Position numbers and translations under genes: made by a program | Shown: positions 8,779-17,606 of the stretch, in pieces | Position numbering within the stretch: the stretch's first letter is position 1 | How the letters are laid out: every line of letters starts with the position of its first letter | Origin: CAZEHS01 sp964424355 | GTDB taxonomy: Bacteria > Bacillota > Clostridia > Peptostreptococcales > Acidaminobacteraceae | Length of the DNA: 64,000 nucleotides | Direction of reading: 5' to 3' | Assembly: GCA_964424355.1 (NCBI GenBank) | Contig: CAYRIO010000007.1 | Coordinates: forward strand, 62,001-126,000 | Notes under the pieces: generated by a model | What the model was told of the DNA's origin: nothing | The model's input: the letters and a program-made list of their open reading frames with translations, nothing else | The model's database searches: none

Positions 8779-9897
8779 CTATATCGTAACGCCCTTCTTG
8801 ATCACATACGGATGGCCCTCGTGACCGAAGAGCATCTTTTTCTTGGAGATGGACACGTTCTTATCCAGAATGGCATAGTTCAGGCTGGCAGTTTCGTCAA
8901 CATAGCAGTTTTGCATCAGGATGCTGTTCCTGACAATCGCCCCTTTTTTGATGGTGACCCCCCGCCCGATAATGCTGTTTTCCACAGTCCCCTCAATATG
9001 GCAGCCATTGGCAACGAGGGAATTGGTGACAGTGGCGGTATCCCCATATTTGGTGCCTGGTTCATCCTTGATTTTGGTATACACCAGACCATGACCAAAG
9101 AACAGGTTTCTGGATACATCGATATTCAGCAGATCCATGTTGGCCAGATAGTAGTTTTCAATGGAATTGATGCAGGCCAGATAGCCCTCAAAGGGATAGG
9201 CATTGACGTGAAGCTCCTGAAGACGGTTGAATAAGACCTGTTTCAGGTAATCCCCATCCCCCATGTGGACCCCTTCCTCAATGATATCCGTCAGGAGATC
9301 CTTTTTCATGATGTAAATTTCCGTGGAAATATTGTAGAACTTCTTTTTGCCAAGATTCTTGCCGATTCCCAGCACATTTCCGCTTTCATCCAGGTTCAAA
9401 GAATCACAATTGATGAACCGGCGAACGCTGTTGTCCATGTGCTTGTACAGGATGGTGATATCCGCACCGGTATCCTTGTGAAATTTGAAAGCCGGTCTGA
9501 AATCGACATTGCAGATCATATAGCTCCGGGAAAGGATGACATATTTCGCCCGGGACATATACAGGAAATCCAGGTGATTCTTGAAGTTTTCGATATCACC
9601 ACGGCGCTGCACCACATCACTGCTGCTCATCATGGGATTCATGACGAAAAGACCGCCGCGTTTTCGATCGAGATCCCAATATTTGCCTGAACCGAAGTGG
9701 TCCATCAAGGATCGGGATTTTCCCTGGGTGAACACCGCGACATCCCGAACACCGCTGTTTACGAGATTGGACATTAAAAAGTCGATGATCCGATACCGCC
9801 CTGCAAAGGGAACCGCGGCCAAGGGTCTGACTGCAGTCAATTCCTTGATCTGCTCTTCCGGTTCACTGAGATTGATGACCCCTAAGACGTCCTTCAT
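8779..9897 (-). CDS. glgD: ADP-glucose pyrophosphorylase regulatory subunit GlgD
   Basis: Non-catalytic or weakly catalytic partner of GlgC found in Bacillota, where the GlgCD heteromer makes ADP-glucose from ATP and glucose-1-phosphate. The nucleotidyltransferase fold is recognisable (RPLAAVPFAGRYRIIDF, residues 25-41), but the GGxGxRL loop seen in GlgC is absent and replaced by LSEPEEQIKELT. A left-handed beta-helix with hexapeptide repeats (about residues 270-350) ends the protein. The ATG follows GGGGGTG inside the end of glgC, three bases away. Confidence 0.93.
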   Translation of the reverse strand: MKDVLGVINLSEPEEQIKELTAVRPLAAVPFAGRYRIIDFLMSNLVNSGVRDVAVFTQGKSRSLMDHFGSGKYWDLDRKRGGLFVMNPMMSSSDVVQRRGDIENFKNHLDFLYMSRAKYVILSRSYMICNVDFRPAFKFHKDTGADITILYKHMDNSVRRFINCDSLNLDESGNVLGIGKNLGKKKFYNISTEIYIMKKDLLTDIIEEGVHMGDGDYLKQVLFNRLQELHVNAYPFEGYLACINSIENYYLANMDLLNIDVSRNLFFGHGLVYTKIKDEPGTKYGDTATVTNSLVANGCHIEGTVENSIIGRGVTIKKGAIVRNSILMQNCYVDETASLNYAILDKNVSISKKKMLFGHEGHPYVIKKGVTI

Positions 9898-9900
9898 AGA

Positions 9901-11055
9901 CTACACCCCCATTGCCGCTTCTGCCGGCTTATTCTCACTGAAATAGAGCAGGATATCGTTGCTGTCGGGCGATCCAACCGTTGCACCGGCAGGGACTGTC
10001 TCGCCACTCATGACGATACAGCGGTAAACTTCAGCCCCTTCTTCAATGCTCGCGCCTGGCAGGATCACCGAATCGACAACTTTGGCCCCCGCCAGGACCC
10101 TGACGCCTGGAGACAGCACGGAATGACTGACCGTGCCATCGATGTAACACCCTTCATTGACCAAGGATTCCTCCACAATGCCGTTGTGCGTGATGTAATG
10201 GGGCGGATTAATGGGATTCACTGAATAGATCCGCCATTTCTTATCGAACAGGTTCAGCCCGTTATCCTCTTGGAGCAGGTCCATGTTGGCTTCCCACAAG
10301 CTGTGAATGGTGCCGACATCCTTCCAGTAATCATTGAATTCGTAGGCATAAACGGGACAGGTATCAATCATTGTGGGAATGATATTCTTACCGAAGTCAT
10401 TCTCAGAATCCGGATTATTTTCATCATCCATCAGAAGCTGCTTCAGTTTTTTCCAATTGAAGATATAGATCCCCATGGAAGCAAGATTGCTTTTGGCATG
10501 GGCGGGCTTTTCTTCGAACTCATAGATTTTCTGGTCTTCGTTGGCATTGAGGATACCAAAGCGGGATGTCTCCTCCCAGGGAACAGGAATAACGGCAATC
10601 GTAAGATCCGCTTCTTTGGCCTTATGATGGTCCAGCATTTCGGAATAATCCATTTTGTAGATGTGGTCCCCTGAAAGGATCAGCACATAGTCAGGATCAT
10701 GCTCATCGATGAAATGGATGTTCTCATAAATCGCGTTGGCGGTTCCTTTATACCAGCGTCCGCCGTCTGCGCCGACGAAGGGGGGAAGCACCCTGATCCC
10801 GCCATCCATCCGGTCCAAATCCCATGGGCTGCCGATGCCGATGTGCGTATTGAGAATCAGAGGTTCATACTGCGTCAGAACCCCTACGGTTGTGATGCCT
10901 GAATTGCTGCAATTGCTGAGCGCAAAATCGATGATTCGGTACTTCCCCCCAAAGGGAACGGCTGGCTTTGCATTTTTTGCTGTCAGCTCTTTCAGCCGGG
11001 ACCCCTGTCCGCCTGCCAGGATCATGGCGACGAATTCCTGTTTTCTATTGCTCAT
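9901..11055 (-). CDS. glgC: Glucose-1-phosphate adenylyltransferase GlgC
   Basis: Catalytic subunit forming ADP-glucose, the committed step of glycogen synthesis. The nucleotide-binding loop GGQGSRL is at residues 15-21 and the substrate-binding segment NAKPAVPFGGKYRIIDF follows. LSGDHIYKMDY holds the metal-binding Asp, and a C-terminal beta-helix with an isoleucine-patch pattern is present. Length is 384 residues. The start ATG follows GGGAGGAGCGCT. It is the first gene of glgCDA-glgP-pulA. Confidence 0.97.
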   Translation of the reverse strand: MSNRKQEFVAMILAGGQGSRLKELTAKNAKPAVPFGGKYRIIDFALSNCSNSGITTVGVLTQYEPLILNTHIGIGSPWDLDRMDGGIRVLPPFVGADGGRWYKGTANAIYENIHFIDEHDPDYVLILSGDHIYKMDYSEMLDHHKAKEADLTIAVIPVPWEETSRFGILNANEDQKIYEFEEKPAHAKSNLASMGIYIFNWKKLKQLLMDDENNPDSENDFGKNIIPTMIDTCPVYAYEFNDYWKDVGTIHSLWEANMDLLQEDNGLNLFDKKWRIYSVNPINPPHYITHNGIVEESLVNEGCYIDGTVSHSVLSPGVRVLAGAKVVDSVILPGASIEEGAEVYRCIVMSGETVPAGATVGSPDSNDILLYFSENKPAEAAMGV

Positions 11056-11321
11056 AGCGCTCCTCCCAAATCCTCAATGACGTATACCTACCCGATCTTA
11101 ACCCGAGACGTTTTGTCCGGAAACCCTTATAGACCACCTGTTTGCCAGGCAGCTTCACCGTAAAAAACTCAACTGTTTCCTTTATACCCACCCTGCCCAA
11201 TCTGCAACACCTTAATCATGTTTTTTTTGGAAACAATCCATGCCCACATTGTTTCCATTTACCCATATCCAGACATTTCAAACAATAGTTCATCTTTGGA
11301 TTATTGTATCAGCCCCGAAGA
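11056..11321. other. Upstream region of the glycogen operon
   Basis: No gene is visible here. The stretch must hold the promoter of glgC. The best match on the minus strand is TTGCAG and TATAAA near 11180-11205, but the spacer is only 15 bases, so I do not call it. I see no riboswitch or repeat. Confidence 0.4.
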
Positions 11322-11360
11322 TAAAAAAACAGGCCTTCCAGAGTTGAAAGGCCTGTTTTT
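11322..11360 (-). terminator. Rho-independent terminator of rpoN
   Basis: The inverted repeat AACAGGCCTT...AAGGCCTGTT has a 7-base A-run on its plus-strand left side (T-run on the minus transcript) and a 5-base T-run on the right, so it could act in both directions. It lies 34 bp after the rpoN stop. Confidence 0.85.
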
Positions 11361-11394
11361 GTCACTGTGTACAGATTGATTGTCATTTCTGTCG

Positions 11395-12846
11395 TCAAAA
11401 TCGACGCCGCTTAGAAGATCCCGGAATGCCCAACTCCTCACGATACTTGGCAATGGTACGCCTGGATACCTGGACCCCTTGTTTATTCAGTACGTCGGCG
11501 ATGTACTGATCGCTGTGGGGTTTATGTGCATCTTCCTTTCCCACCAGCTCGGCAATCTGGGTCTTGATGCTCTGTGAAGACACCCCTTCACCATCCGAGC
11601 CGCTGACACCGCTTTGGAAAAAGTACTTCAGCTCGAAGACCCCGCGGGGGCATTGGACATATTTCCCGTTTACCGCCCGGCTCACCGTGGATTCATGGAC
11701 CTCAACCTTTTCAGAGATGTCCTTCAGGGTCATGGGCTTCAGGTGCATGACCCCGTGATCGAAGAATTCCCTTTGGGTTTCGATGATGGACATCACCACC
11801 TTGTAGATGGTGTTGCGCCGCTGTTCAATACTGCGAATGATCCGCAACGCGGATTGCAGCCGTTCCTGTATATAGGTTGATGCATTTTCTTCCATCTCGT
11901 GGTTGCGCAGGATACTTTGGTAGTACGGGCTGATTTTCAGCCGCGGGGTCGCATGATCATTCAGCAGAACCACATATTCCTGACCGACTCTCTCGATGGT
12001 CACATCCGGAACAATATACCGGACATCCCTCAAACTGGCGAACAGCCTGCCCGGTTTGGGCTCCAGGCTCCGGATAATGTTCACGGCCTTCTGGATATCA
12101 TCCGGGGTCACGTTCAACGCCTTGGCAATCAGCGCAATCCGGTTGGAAGCCAAATCGTCCAGATAGCTTTCCACAATCGGAATGATGACAGGGTTCTTGA
12201 TGCCCCGCTGCTGGATCTGAATCAGGAGGCATTCCCGAAGATCCCGGGCAGCAATGCCATGGGGTTCAAAGGTTTGGATAATCTGGACGACATCCTCCAC
12301 ATCATCTTCGTCCACACCCAGATGCGCCGCCATGTCCGCACTGGAAATCGGCAAATAGCCTTTGGCGTCAAGGTTTTCAATGATAAAGACGCCCATCAGG
12401 AATTGTGACTGGGTAAGGGCAGCAAACTGCAATTGGTCCAGCAGATGTTCCGTCAGGGTATCTTCATGGACCAGGATCTGCTCAAAATTAAAATCTTCAC
12501 GGTCTTCCCGCTCCCTGCGCTGCCAGGAGGAGTCCTCATCACGCCAGTCTTTCCAGTCCATCTCCTGACGATTCTGCATGATCTCCTCAGCAACGGACTC
12601 CACCGTCCGTCGAGGGACTTCATCCGGATTTTCAGCAGATTCCGGTCGATCGCTTTTCTCAACCGCTTTATCTGATTTATCGTTTCCTGAGTAGATATCC
12701 AAAACTGGATTTGACATCAGTTGTTCCTGAATGAACTCCGTCAGCTCCACTGAATTGTATTGAAGAATTTCGATGGCCTGCCGGAGTTCGGGTGTCATGA
12801 CCAGTTTCTGCGTTTGAACCATATTCAAATTGAACTGCATTTTCAC
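11395..12846 (-). CDS. rpoN: RNA polymerase sigma-54 factor RpoN
   Basis: Alternative sigma factor for -24/-12 promoters that require AAA+ activators. Region I at the N-terminus is Gln/Leu-rich (QFNLNMVQTQKLVMTPELRQ). A charged acidic linker spans about residues 55-110. The core-binding domain follows, then the HTH (LKDISEKVEVHESTVSRAV). The RpoN box is seen as SRRTIAKYREEL near the C-terminus. At 483 residues it is full length. The start is a GTG eight bases from AGGTG. It is monocistronic between two terminators. I recognised no sigma-54 activator gene in the window. Confidence 0.97.
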   Translation of the reverse strand: MKMQFNLNMVQTQKLVMTPELRQAIEILQYNSVELTEFIQEQLMSNPVLDIYSGNDKSDKAVEKSDRPESAENPDEVPRRTVESVAEEIMQNRQEMDWKDWRDEDSSWQRREREDREDFNFEQILVHEDTLTEHLLDQLQFAALTQSQFLMGVFIIENLDAKGYLPISSADMAAHLGVDEDDVEDVVQIIQTFEPHGIAARDLRECLLIQIQQRGIKNPVIIPIVESYLDDLASNRIALIAKALNVTPDDIQKAVNIIRSLEPKPGRLFASLRDVRYIVPDVTIERVGQEYVVLLNDHATPRLKISPYYQSILRNHEMEENASTYIQERLQSALRIIRSIEQRRNTIYKVVMSIIETQREFFDHGVMHLKPMTLKDISEKVEVHESTVSRAVNGKYVQCPRGVFELKYFFQSGVSGSDGEGVSSQSIKTQIAELVGKEDAHKPHSDQYIADVLNKQGVQVSRRTIAKYREELGIPGSSKRRRF

Positions 12847-12937
12847 GGAGCCATCACCTGCCTTTCATGCTAAACCTATTATATCACAGAGCCTTCAGTG
12901 GAAGCTGTCCGTTTGCGCTCATCTGACCTATGTATCC

Positions 12938-12967
12938 ATTATATTATCCCCGGCAAGAGAACGCCAA
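12938..12967 (-). promoter_or_regulatory. Probable rpoN promoter
   Basis: -35 TTGGCG (12962-12967), 18-base spacer, -10 TATAAT (12938-12943) on the minus strand. Confidence 0.45.
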
Positions 12968-12976
12968 GTAACTTTT

Positions 12977-13014
12977 TATAAAACAATACCCTCCCAGGTA
13001 AAACAGGAGGGTAT
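12977..13014 (-). terminator. Terminator of the solute-binding protein gene
   Basis: 9-bp stem ATACCCTCC/GGAGGGTAT (12986-12994 and 13006-13014), followed on the minus transcript by a T-rich stretch. It lies 23 bp after the stop at 13037. Confidence 0.7.
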
Positions 13015-13036
13015 CTGTACAACTTCGCAGGTGATA

Positions 13037-13879
13037 TCAGCGGATATACCGATCCATGATTTTCTGATACGTTCCATCCGCCTTCATCGCAACCAATTCT
13101 TCATCGATTTTTAGAATCAGCGCCTGATCCAGAAAGCGTTTCTTCGTGAATGCCAGATACAGCCCGGCAGGTTCCCTGAAAGGCACTGACTGTTCAACGA
13201 TCCGATCCTGGACATTCATCTGTTTCAGATAGTACAGCGTAGAGAGGTGGTGATCCACCATGGCGTCGATCCGTCCGTCCAAAAGCTTCTGAATATCGGT
13301 CGGCAGGTCTGTCACGGCTTCTACATGCAGGCTTCCGTCCTTCCTGGCACGGTCGAAGGCCTCCCCAAAGAAATAATCCTGGAGCACACCGATCCGGTAA
13401 GGCTTCAAGGAATCCAACGTCCCATCGAATTTCACCGGTGAATCCTTTAACGTGTAGACAAACTGGGCTTCCTGGGCAATAGGTTCCTTCAGGTACTGCA
13501 TGAATATGGCGCGTTTTTCACTGTAAAAAGCACAGAAAATACCATCCGCGTCGCCGTCTTCAATCATTTGAAGCGCTCGTGTCCACGGAAGAACGGTTAA
13601 ATCCACCTCATACCCCTGCCGTTTGAAGGCTTCACTTACGACATCCACAGCAATGCCTTTTAACTCGCCATTCTCCATATAACTGTACGGAATATAACTT
13701 TCCGTGACCAGCTTAATAATCTCTTGATCCACCTTCGATGGGACAAGTTGTTTGGATTCCGGCTTGATCAGGACATCCTGAGGTTTCTTCACACAGCCGG
13801 AAACCGCAGCCACCAGCATGATACTCACGCAAAAAATCAAAAGCACCCTGGCTTTTTCCGGTTCAGCATGGAATTTCAT
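13037..13879 (-). CDS. Family 3 extracellular solute-binding lipoprotein
   Basis: A periplasmic-binding-protein fold of the polar amino acid (SBP_bac_3) type, anchored as a lipoprotein. The signal peptide ends in lipobox VSGC with Cys29 as the lipidation site. The mature part shows the family pattern YSYMENGELKGIAVDVVSEA and the hinge region RIGVLQDYFF. No ABC permease or ATPase is nearby. Instead the gene lies 33 bp after a sensor kinase in the same orientation, so it may present a ligand to that kinase rather than feed a transporter. That role is inferred; the ligand is unknown. Confidence 0.85.
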   Translation of the reverse strand: MKFHAEPEKARVLLIFCVSIMLVAAVSGCVKKPQDVLIKPESKQLVPSKVDQEIIKLVTESYIPYSYMENGELKGIAVDVVSEAFKRQGYEVDLTVLPWTRALQMIEDGDADGIFCAFYSEKRAIFMQYLKEPIAQEAQFVYTLKDSPVKFDGTLDSLKPYRIGVLQDYFFGEAFDRARKDGSLHVEAVTDLPTDIQKLLDGRIDAMVDHHLSTLYYLKQMNVQDRIVEQSVPFREPAGLYLAFTKKRFLDQALILKIDEELVAMKADGTYQKIMDRYIR

Positions 13880-13912
13880 GCGTTTCCCTCCTACGAACTC
13901 CTGAGTCCATTG

Positions 13913-15535
13913 CTATTCACTATATAAGTCTGGGAACGTGATGATGAAATTGACACCCTTCCCAGGTTCGCTAAAGCATTTGATTTCGCCCCCCAGCTTC
14001 TGGGTCACGATGTTATACACCAAGTGAAGACCCAGCCCTGTCCCGCCTTCCGCACCGCGCTTGGTGGTGAAGAACGGATCATAGATGTGCTTGAGTATCT
14101 CCTCTGACATCCCTTTTCCATCATCGCTGTAGGTGAGGGTATAGAGACTTCCATATTGGTCCATTCGGATCCGCATGGTTCCAGCAAATTTTTCATCAAA
14201 ACCATGACGCAGAGAATTCGTCATGAGATTTGTGATGATTTGAGCCAGAATACCGGGATAGCTGACAATTTCCAGATTTTCAGGGCATTCGACCAATACC
14301 TGATGCGGTTTATTCCTTAACAGCGGATTCAGACTGAGGAGCAGTTCTTCCAGATAGGATTTCACGTTGAACCGCCGCTTTTCTTCAGTCGTCTGATCCA
14401 CAGAAATTTGCTTGAAACTGCGGATCAGGAGATCTGCTCTTTCCAAATTTTTAGCCGTCGTTTGAATAAAAATTGCCGTTTCGGAAATGAATTCTTCGAA
14501 TTCAGCTTTTCGAAGGGTTCCAGTTTTCAGCTTTTGACTAATTGTCGCAAGTTCTTTTTGAACATAGGAAACGCTGGTGACACCGATGCCGATGGGGGTG
14601 CTGATTTCATGGGACATCCCGGCAACCAGGCCCCCCAGAGCCGCCATTTTTTCGGAATGGAGCAGCTGCTGCTGTGTTTTCTTCAGCCTGTCCAAAGTTG
14701 AAACCAATTCGTCGTTAATCGCCATAAGTTCCTGGTTCAGTGCCATCAATTCCGATGTCCGTTCCTCAACCTTCAGCTCCAGATGATCACGGGCGAGCTT
14801 GAGCGCTTCATTTAAACCAATCAAATCTACGGCACCTTCATCCCGTTCTCGAATCAGCGCAGAAAGACTGGCCGCCATCTTATTGAATTTTTCCGCCAAA
14901 CTTCCGATCTCATCCCCTGAATTGATGACAATCCGCTGCTCCAGGTTGCCATGGGCCCATTCTTCCGTATCCTTTTCCAGCTTCATGATCGGTGCGGTTA
15001 CAGACCGTGCGACATTGCCAATGACAACCACAACCGCTGCAATCAGAATTGCCAGATAGAGTGTAATCTTCAAGAGTTCCTCCTGAAGAGCTGTCTGCCT
15101 GAAATACGTTGTCACGCCGACTGTAACGACGCCAATGGCTTGGTTTTGATAGTGGATCGGAATTTCCATCCGACTGACGAAGGCCGATGTGTATTCCGGC
15201 CCCTGGGACTCTTTCGCGAACACCTCCCGTCCGGAAAGTGTCCGCACCTTGATCAATCCGATTTCCCGATCCAACATGATTGCCCTGGCGATATCCGCCA
15301 TGCCTTCATCGTTGTAATTCCACAAAGCGTTGGCATAGACAAGGGATGCCAGGCGCGAATTGGTGGTCAGTTTATCCTGAATTTCCTTTTCAGCCCGGGT
15401 CTTGCTCGTCCAATACTGGGAAACAATCAAAACCACAAAAACAAAAATCACCATTGCCACCAAAGGGATCATGAGTTTTCTTTTGATCGATGTTTTCGGG
15501 GCGACATTATGCCATTTTTCCTGTTCCATTCGCAT
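13913..15535 (-). CDS. Membrane sensor histidine kinase with HAMP domain
   Basis: Transmembrane sensor. Membrane segments lie at about residues 20-42 and 170-190 and enclose a small extracytoplasmic domain. A HAMP region and a coiled coil follow, then an H-box with the phospho-acceptor His in GMSHEISTP, and an ATPase domain with N-box (NLMTNSLRHGF), G1 (DDGKGMSEE) and G2 (GGTGLGLHLV). The longer reading frame starts at 15592, but ATG 15535 is preceded by AGAGGTG at good spacing and is chosen. No response regulator is adjacent, so the partner must be elsewhere. The next gene encodes a solute-binding lipoprotein. Confidence 0.9.
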   Translation of the reverse strand: MRMEQEKWHNVAPKTSIKRKLMIPLVAMVIFVFVVLIVSQYWTSKTRAEKEIQDKLTTNSRLASLVYANALWNYNDEGMADIARAIMLDREIGLIKVRTLSGREVFAKESQGPEYTSAFVSRMEIPIHYQNQAIGVVTVGVTTYFRQTALQEELLKITLYLAILIAAVVVVIGNVARSVTAPIMKLEKDTEEWAHGNLEQRIVINSGDEIGSLAEKFNKMAASLSALIRERDEGAVDLIGLNEALKLARDHLELKVEERTSELMALNQELMAINDELVSTLDRLKKTQQQLLHSEKMAALGGLVAGMSHEISTPIGIGVTSVSYVQKELATISQKLKTGTLRKAEFEEFISETAIFIQTTAKNLERADLLIRSFKQISVDQTTEEKRRFNVKSYLEELLLSLNPLLRNKPHQVLVECPENLEIVSYPGILAQIITNLMTNSLRHGFDEKFAGTMRIRMDQYGSLYTLTYSDDGKGMSEEILKHIYDPFFTTKRGAEGGTGLGLHLVYNIVTQKLGGEIKCFSEPGKGVNFIITFPDLYSE

Positions 15536-15728
15536 AAAATCACCTCTTTTGAATAGGGTATCCATTGATACGCAAGGGGAATTGCGGGGCAAATTACCGC
15601 CTGTATCAAGCTGTAGACGATGTATTCGAGATTGATGAATGCGTGTTATTCATTGATACCCGAAAGACAGTGAAGCATTCACGCTTTCATTGGTGTACAA
15701 TAGAATTATTACTGAACAGGAGGCAACC
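15536..15728. other. Divergent promoter region, kinase gene and RMD1 gene
   Basis: This spacer separates the only plus-strand gene from the minus-strand kinase gene. On the plus strand TACAAT at 15696-15701 is a plausible -10 for the RMD1 gene, without a clear -35. An inverted repeat (ATGAAT...ATTCAT, about 15634-15652) could be an operator. Confidence 0.35.
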
Positions 15729-16553
15729 ATGTCCACAACATCATTTAGGGTTTTTGCCCTTTTCAATGAAATCAGTTTGAATAAAGTCGCTTCCCATTTT
15801 GGCATTCGAAAAAAATTCGAATGGGAAGATTTCTTACGCCTCAGCGTTCCCCAATTAAAGGGAATCCTCAAGGAGCCTGAGGGGAAGCTGGTGGATATTT
15901 TCCCCTTCGGCAGTATCGTCTTCATCAACCTCCAGCACCACGAAATCGTGGACATCGTCAACTACCTGATGACTGTTGATTCTACCCTGGTCCACCCAAA
16001 TTACAACTATGCCGACGACTACAAGCTGGAACTGACCGAAGAGGATGAAGCGGTGGACTACGACGCCATGTGGGTCCATGAGCTGGCAGGGTATCAGACA
16101 GGAATCCTTTCCGTCGTTCTGGCAAAATCAGTGGCCTTAGAAAAGGTGGAAGCCGATATCGAAGAGCTGCTGGATGAGATCGAGCCCATCATTGACCGGC
16201 TGCAGCACGGAAAACTCAGCGCCCGGGATGACGCCGTCGCTAAAATCGCCTCCCGAATCCTCCGGTTCAAGTATAGCACGGTTTCCTACATCATGCTGCT
16301 GGACAAGCCGGACATCACATGGAACGATTCCGACGCTGAGTCCATGTACTCAAACCTGTCCAGACTTTTTGAACTGGACGAAAGGTATGATAAGCTCCAA
16401 GCCAAAAGCAGCACCCTGATGGACATCCTCCAGATGTTCACCTCTCTGGTACAGCATCGGAAGTCCAACTCCTTGGAATGGATGATCATCATCCTCATCG
16501 TCATCGAGATCGTCATCAGTCTGGTTGATTTCTTCCTGTTCAAGCTGAAGTGA
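15729..16553 (+). CDS. RMD1/DUF155 family membrane-anchored protein
   Basis: Member of the DUF155 family (yeast Rmd1/Rmd8, mammalian RMND1), whose bacterial function is unknown. The hallmark FPFGSIVFIN is at residues 58-67, an acidic helical middle follows, and a C-terminal membrane segment (about residues 250-271) would anchor the protein. ATG 15729 is preceded by AGGAGG; the in-frame upstream codon at 15690 has no ribosome binding site. It is the only plus-strand gene in the window and converges on the nucleoside transporter operon through a shared terminator. In mitochondria the family supports translation; no such role can be read here. Confidence 0.8.
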   Translation: MSTTSFRVFALFNEISLNKVASHFGIRKKFEWEDFLRLSVPQLKGILKEPEGKLVDIFPFGSIVFINLQHHEIVDIVNYLMTVDSTLVHPNYNYADDYKLELTEEDEAVDYDAMWVHELAGYQTGILSVVLAKSVALEKVEADIEELLDEIEPIIDRLQHGKLSARDDAVAKIASRILRFKYSTVSYIMLLDKPDITWNDSDAESMYSNLSRLFELDERYDKLQAKSSTLMDILQMFTSLVQHRKSNSLEWMIIILIVIEIVISLVDFFLFKLK

Positions 16554-16570
16554 CAACACATCATAGAAAT

Positions 16571-16608
16571 AAACCGCCAACCCATGTAATCCTCGGGTTG
16601 GCGGTTTT
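16571..16608. terminator. Bidirectional terminator
   Basis: 12-bp perfect stem (16572-16583 and 16595-16606) with TTTT on the plus side and a T-run on the minus side. It lies between the convergent RMD1 and permease genes and can end both transcripts. Confidence 0.85.
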
Positions 16609-16637
16609 CGTTATGCGCTGATAGACCCTCAGCGCCC

Positions 16638-17603
16638 TTATCGTGCGTCCATTTCGTAAGGCTTCCCGCTGGCATCCGGAGCAACCGCCTTGCCGACGAA
16701 GAGCACCAATACCAACAGGGTGATGACATAAGGCATCGTTGAAAGCAAATCTCCGTTAATCTGGACACCGATACTGCCCAGGTAGAACTTGAGCCCATTG
16801 GTGGCTCCGAACAGCAGACAGGCCACCATGGTGAGCCGGGGCTTCCATTTGCCGAAAATCATGGCCGCCAGGGCGATGAATCCATGGCCGGAAATCAATC
16901 CGGGCCGAAAATTCGCAACGATGGCAATACTCATGGCTGCACCGCCAAGACCGGCAAAGAACCCCGACAGTGTGACACACAGGTACCGGACGCCGTAGAT
17001 GTTCACCCCAACCGTATCCGCCGCCTTCGGGTGTTCTCCGACGGCACGGATACGCAGCCCCAGCCGGGTTTTGGTCAATACATACCATGTAACGAATACC
17101 AGGACAATCCCCATGTAGACGGTCACGTTCTGGTTGAATACGCTATCGGCAAACTTGGCCCAGACGCTGTCCGGGTTGTTTTGGATCAGGGTCCCGAAGA
17201 AATCGTTGAACAGCTTCGGCATTTTCTTATCTACGGAGGGGGTCATCGTTGCGCCGTCGAACATCCGTCGGGAGAGGAAGTAGGCAACCCCCGGAGCCAG
17301 AAAATTCATGGCAATGCCGGACACGACCTGATCCGCATTGTATCGGATACAGGCCACTGCGTGGAGCAACCCGAAGAATGCGCCGGAAAGTCCAGCAATC
17401 AGGAAGGCAATCCAGGGATCACCGGTAAGCACCGCCGCTGCGGCACCGGCAAAGGCACCAATGGTCATCATCCCTTCCAGGCCGATGTTGACCACGCCGG
17501 AGTTCTCTGTAATGACAGCCCCATTGGCAGTGAAAATCAGCGGAGTGGCGTACATAAACGATGTCCCTAAAATATACCCAATGGCTAAGATCGCGTCGTT
17601 CAT
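16638..17603 (-). CDS. Nucleoside-type ABC transporter permease 2
   Basis: Integral membrane subunit of a BPD_transp_2 family (BMP-type) importer, like B. subtilis NupQ. It has about eight to ten hydrophobic segments in 321 residues. Typical family text includes NIGLEGMMTIGAF near residue 39 and GHGFIALAAMIFGKW near 240. The ATG follows GGAGGAATAAACC inside the end of the previous gene. It is the last gene after the ATPase and permease 1. The substrate is probably purine or pyrimidine nucleosides, by family analogy. Confidence 0.9.
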   Translation of the reverse strand: MNDAILAIGYILGTSFMYATPLIFTANGAVITENSGVVNIGLEGMMTIGAFAGAAAAVLTGDPWIAFLIAGLSGAFFGLLHAVACIRYNADQVVSGIAMNFLAPGVAYFLSRRMFDGATMTPSVDKKMPKLFNDFFGTLIQNNPDSVWAKFADSVFNQNVTVYMGIVLVFVTWYVLTKTRLGLRIRAVGEHPKAADTVGVNIYGVRYLCVTLSGFFAGLGGAAMSIAIVANFRPGLISGHGFIALAAMIFGKWKPRLTMVACLLFGATNGLKFYLGSIGVQINGDLLSTMPYVITLLVLVLFVGKAVAPDASGKPYEMDAR

Positions 17604-17606
17604 GGT

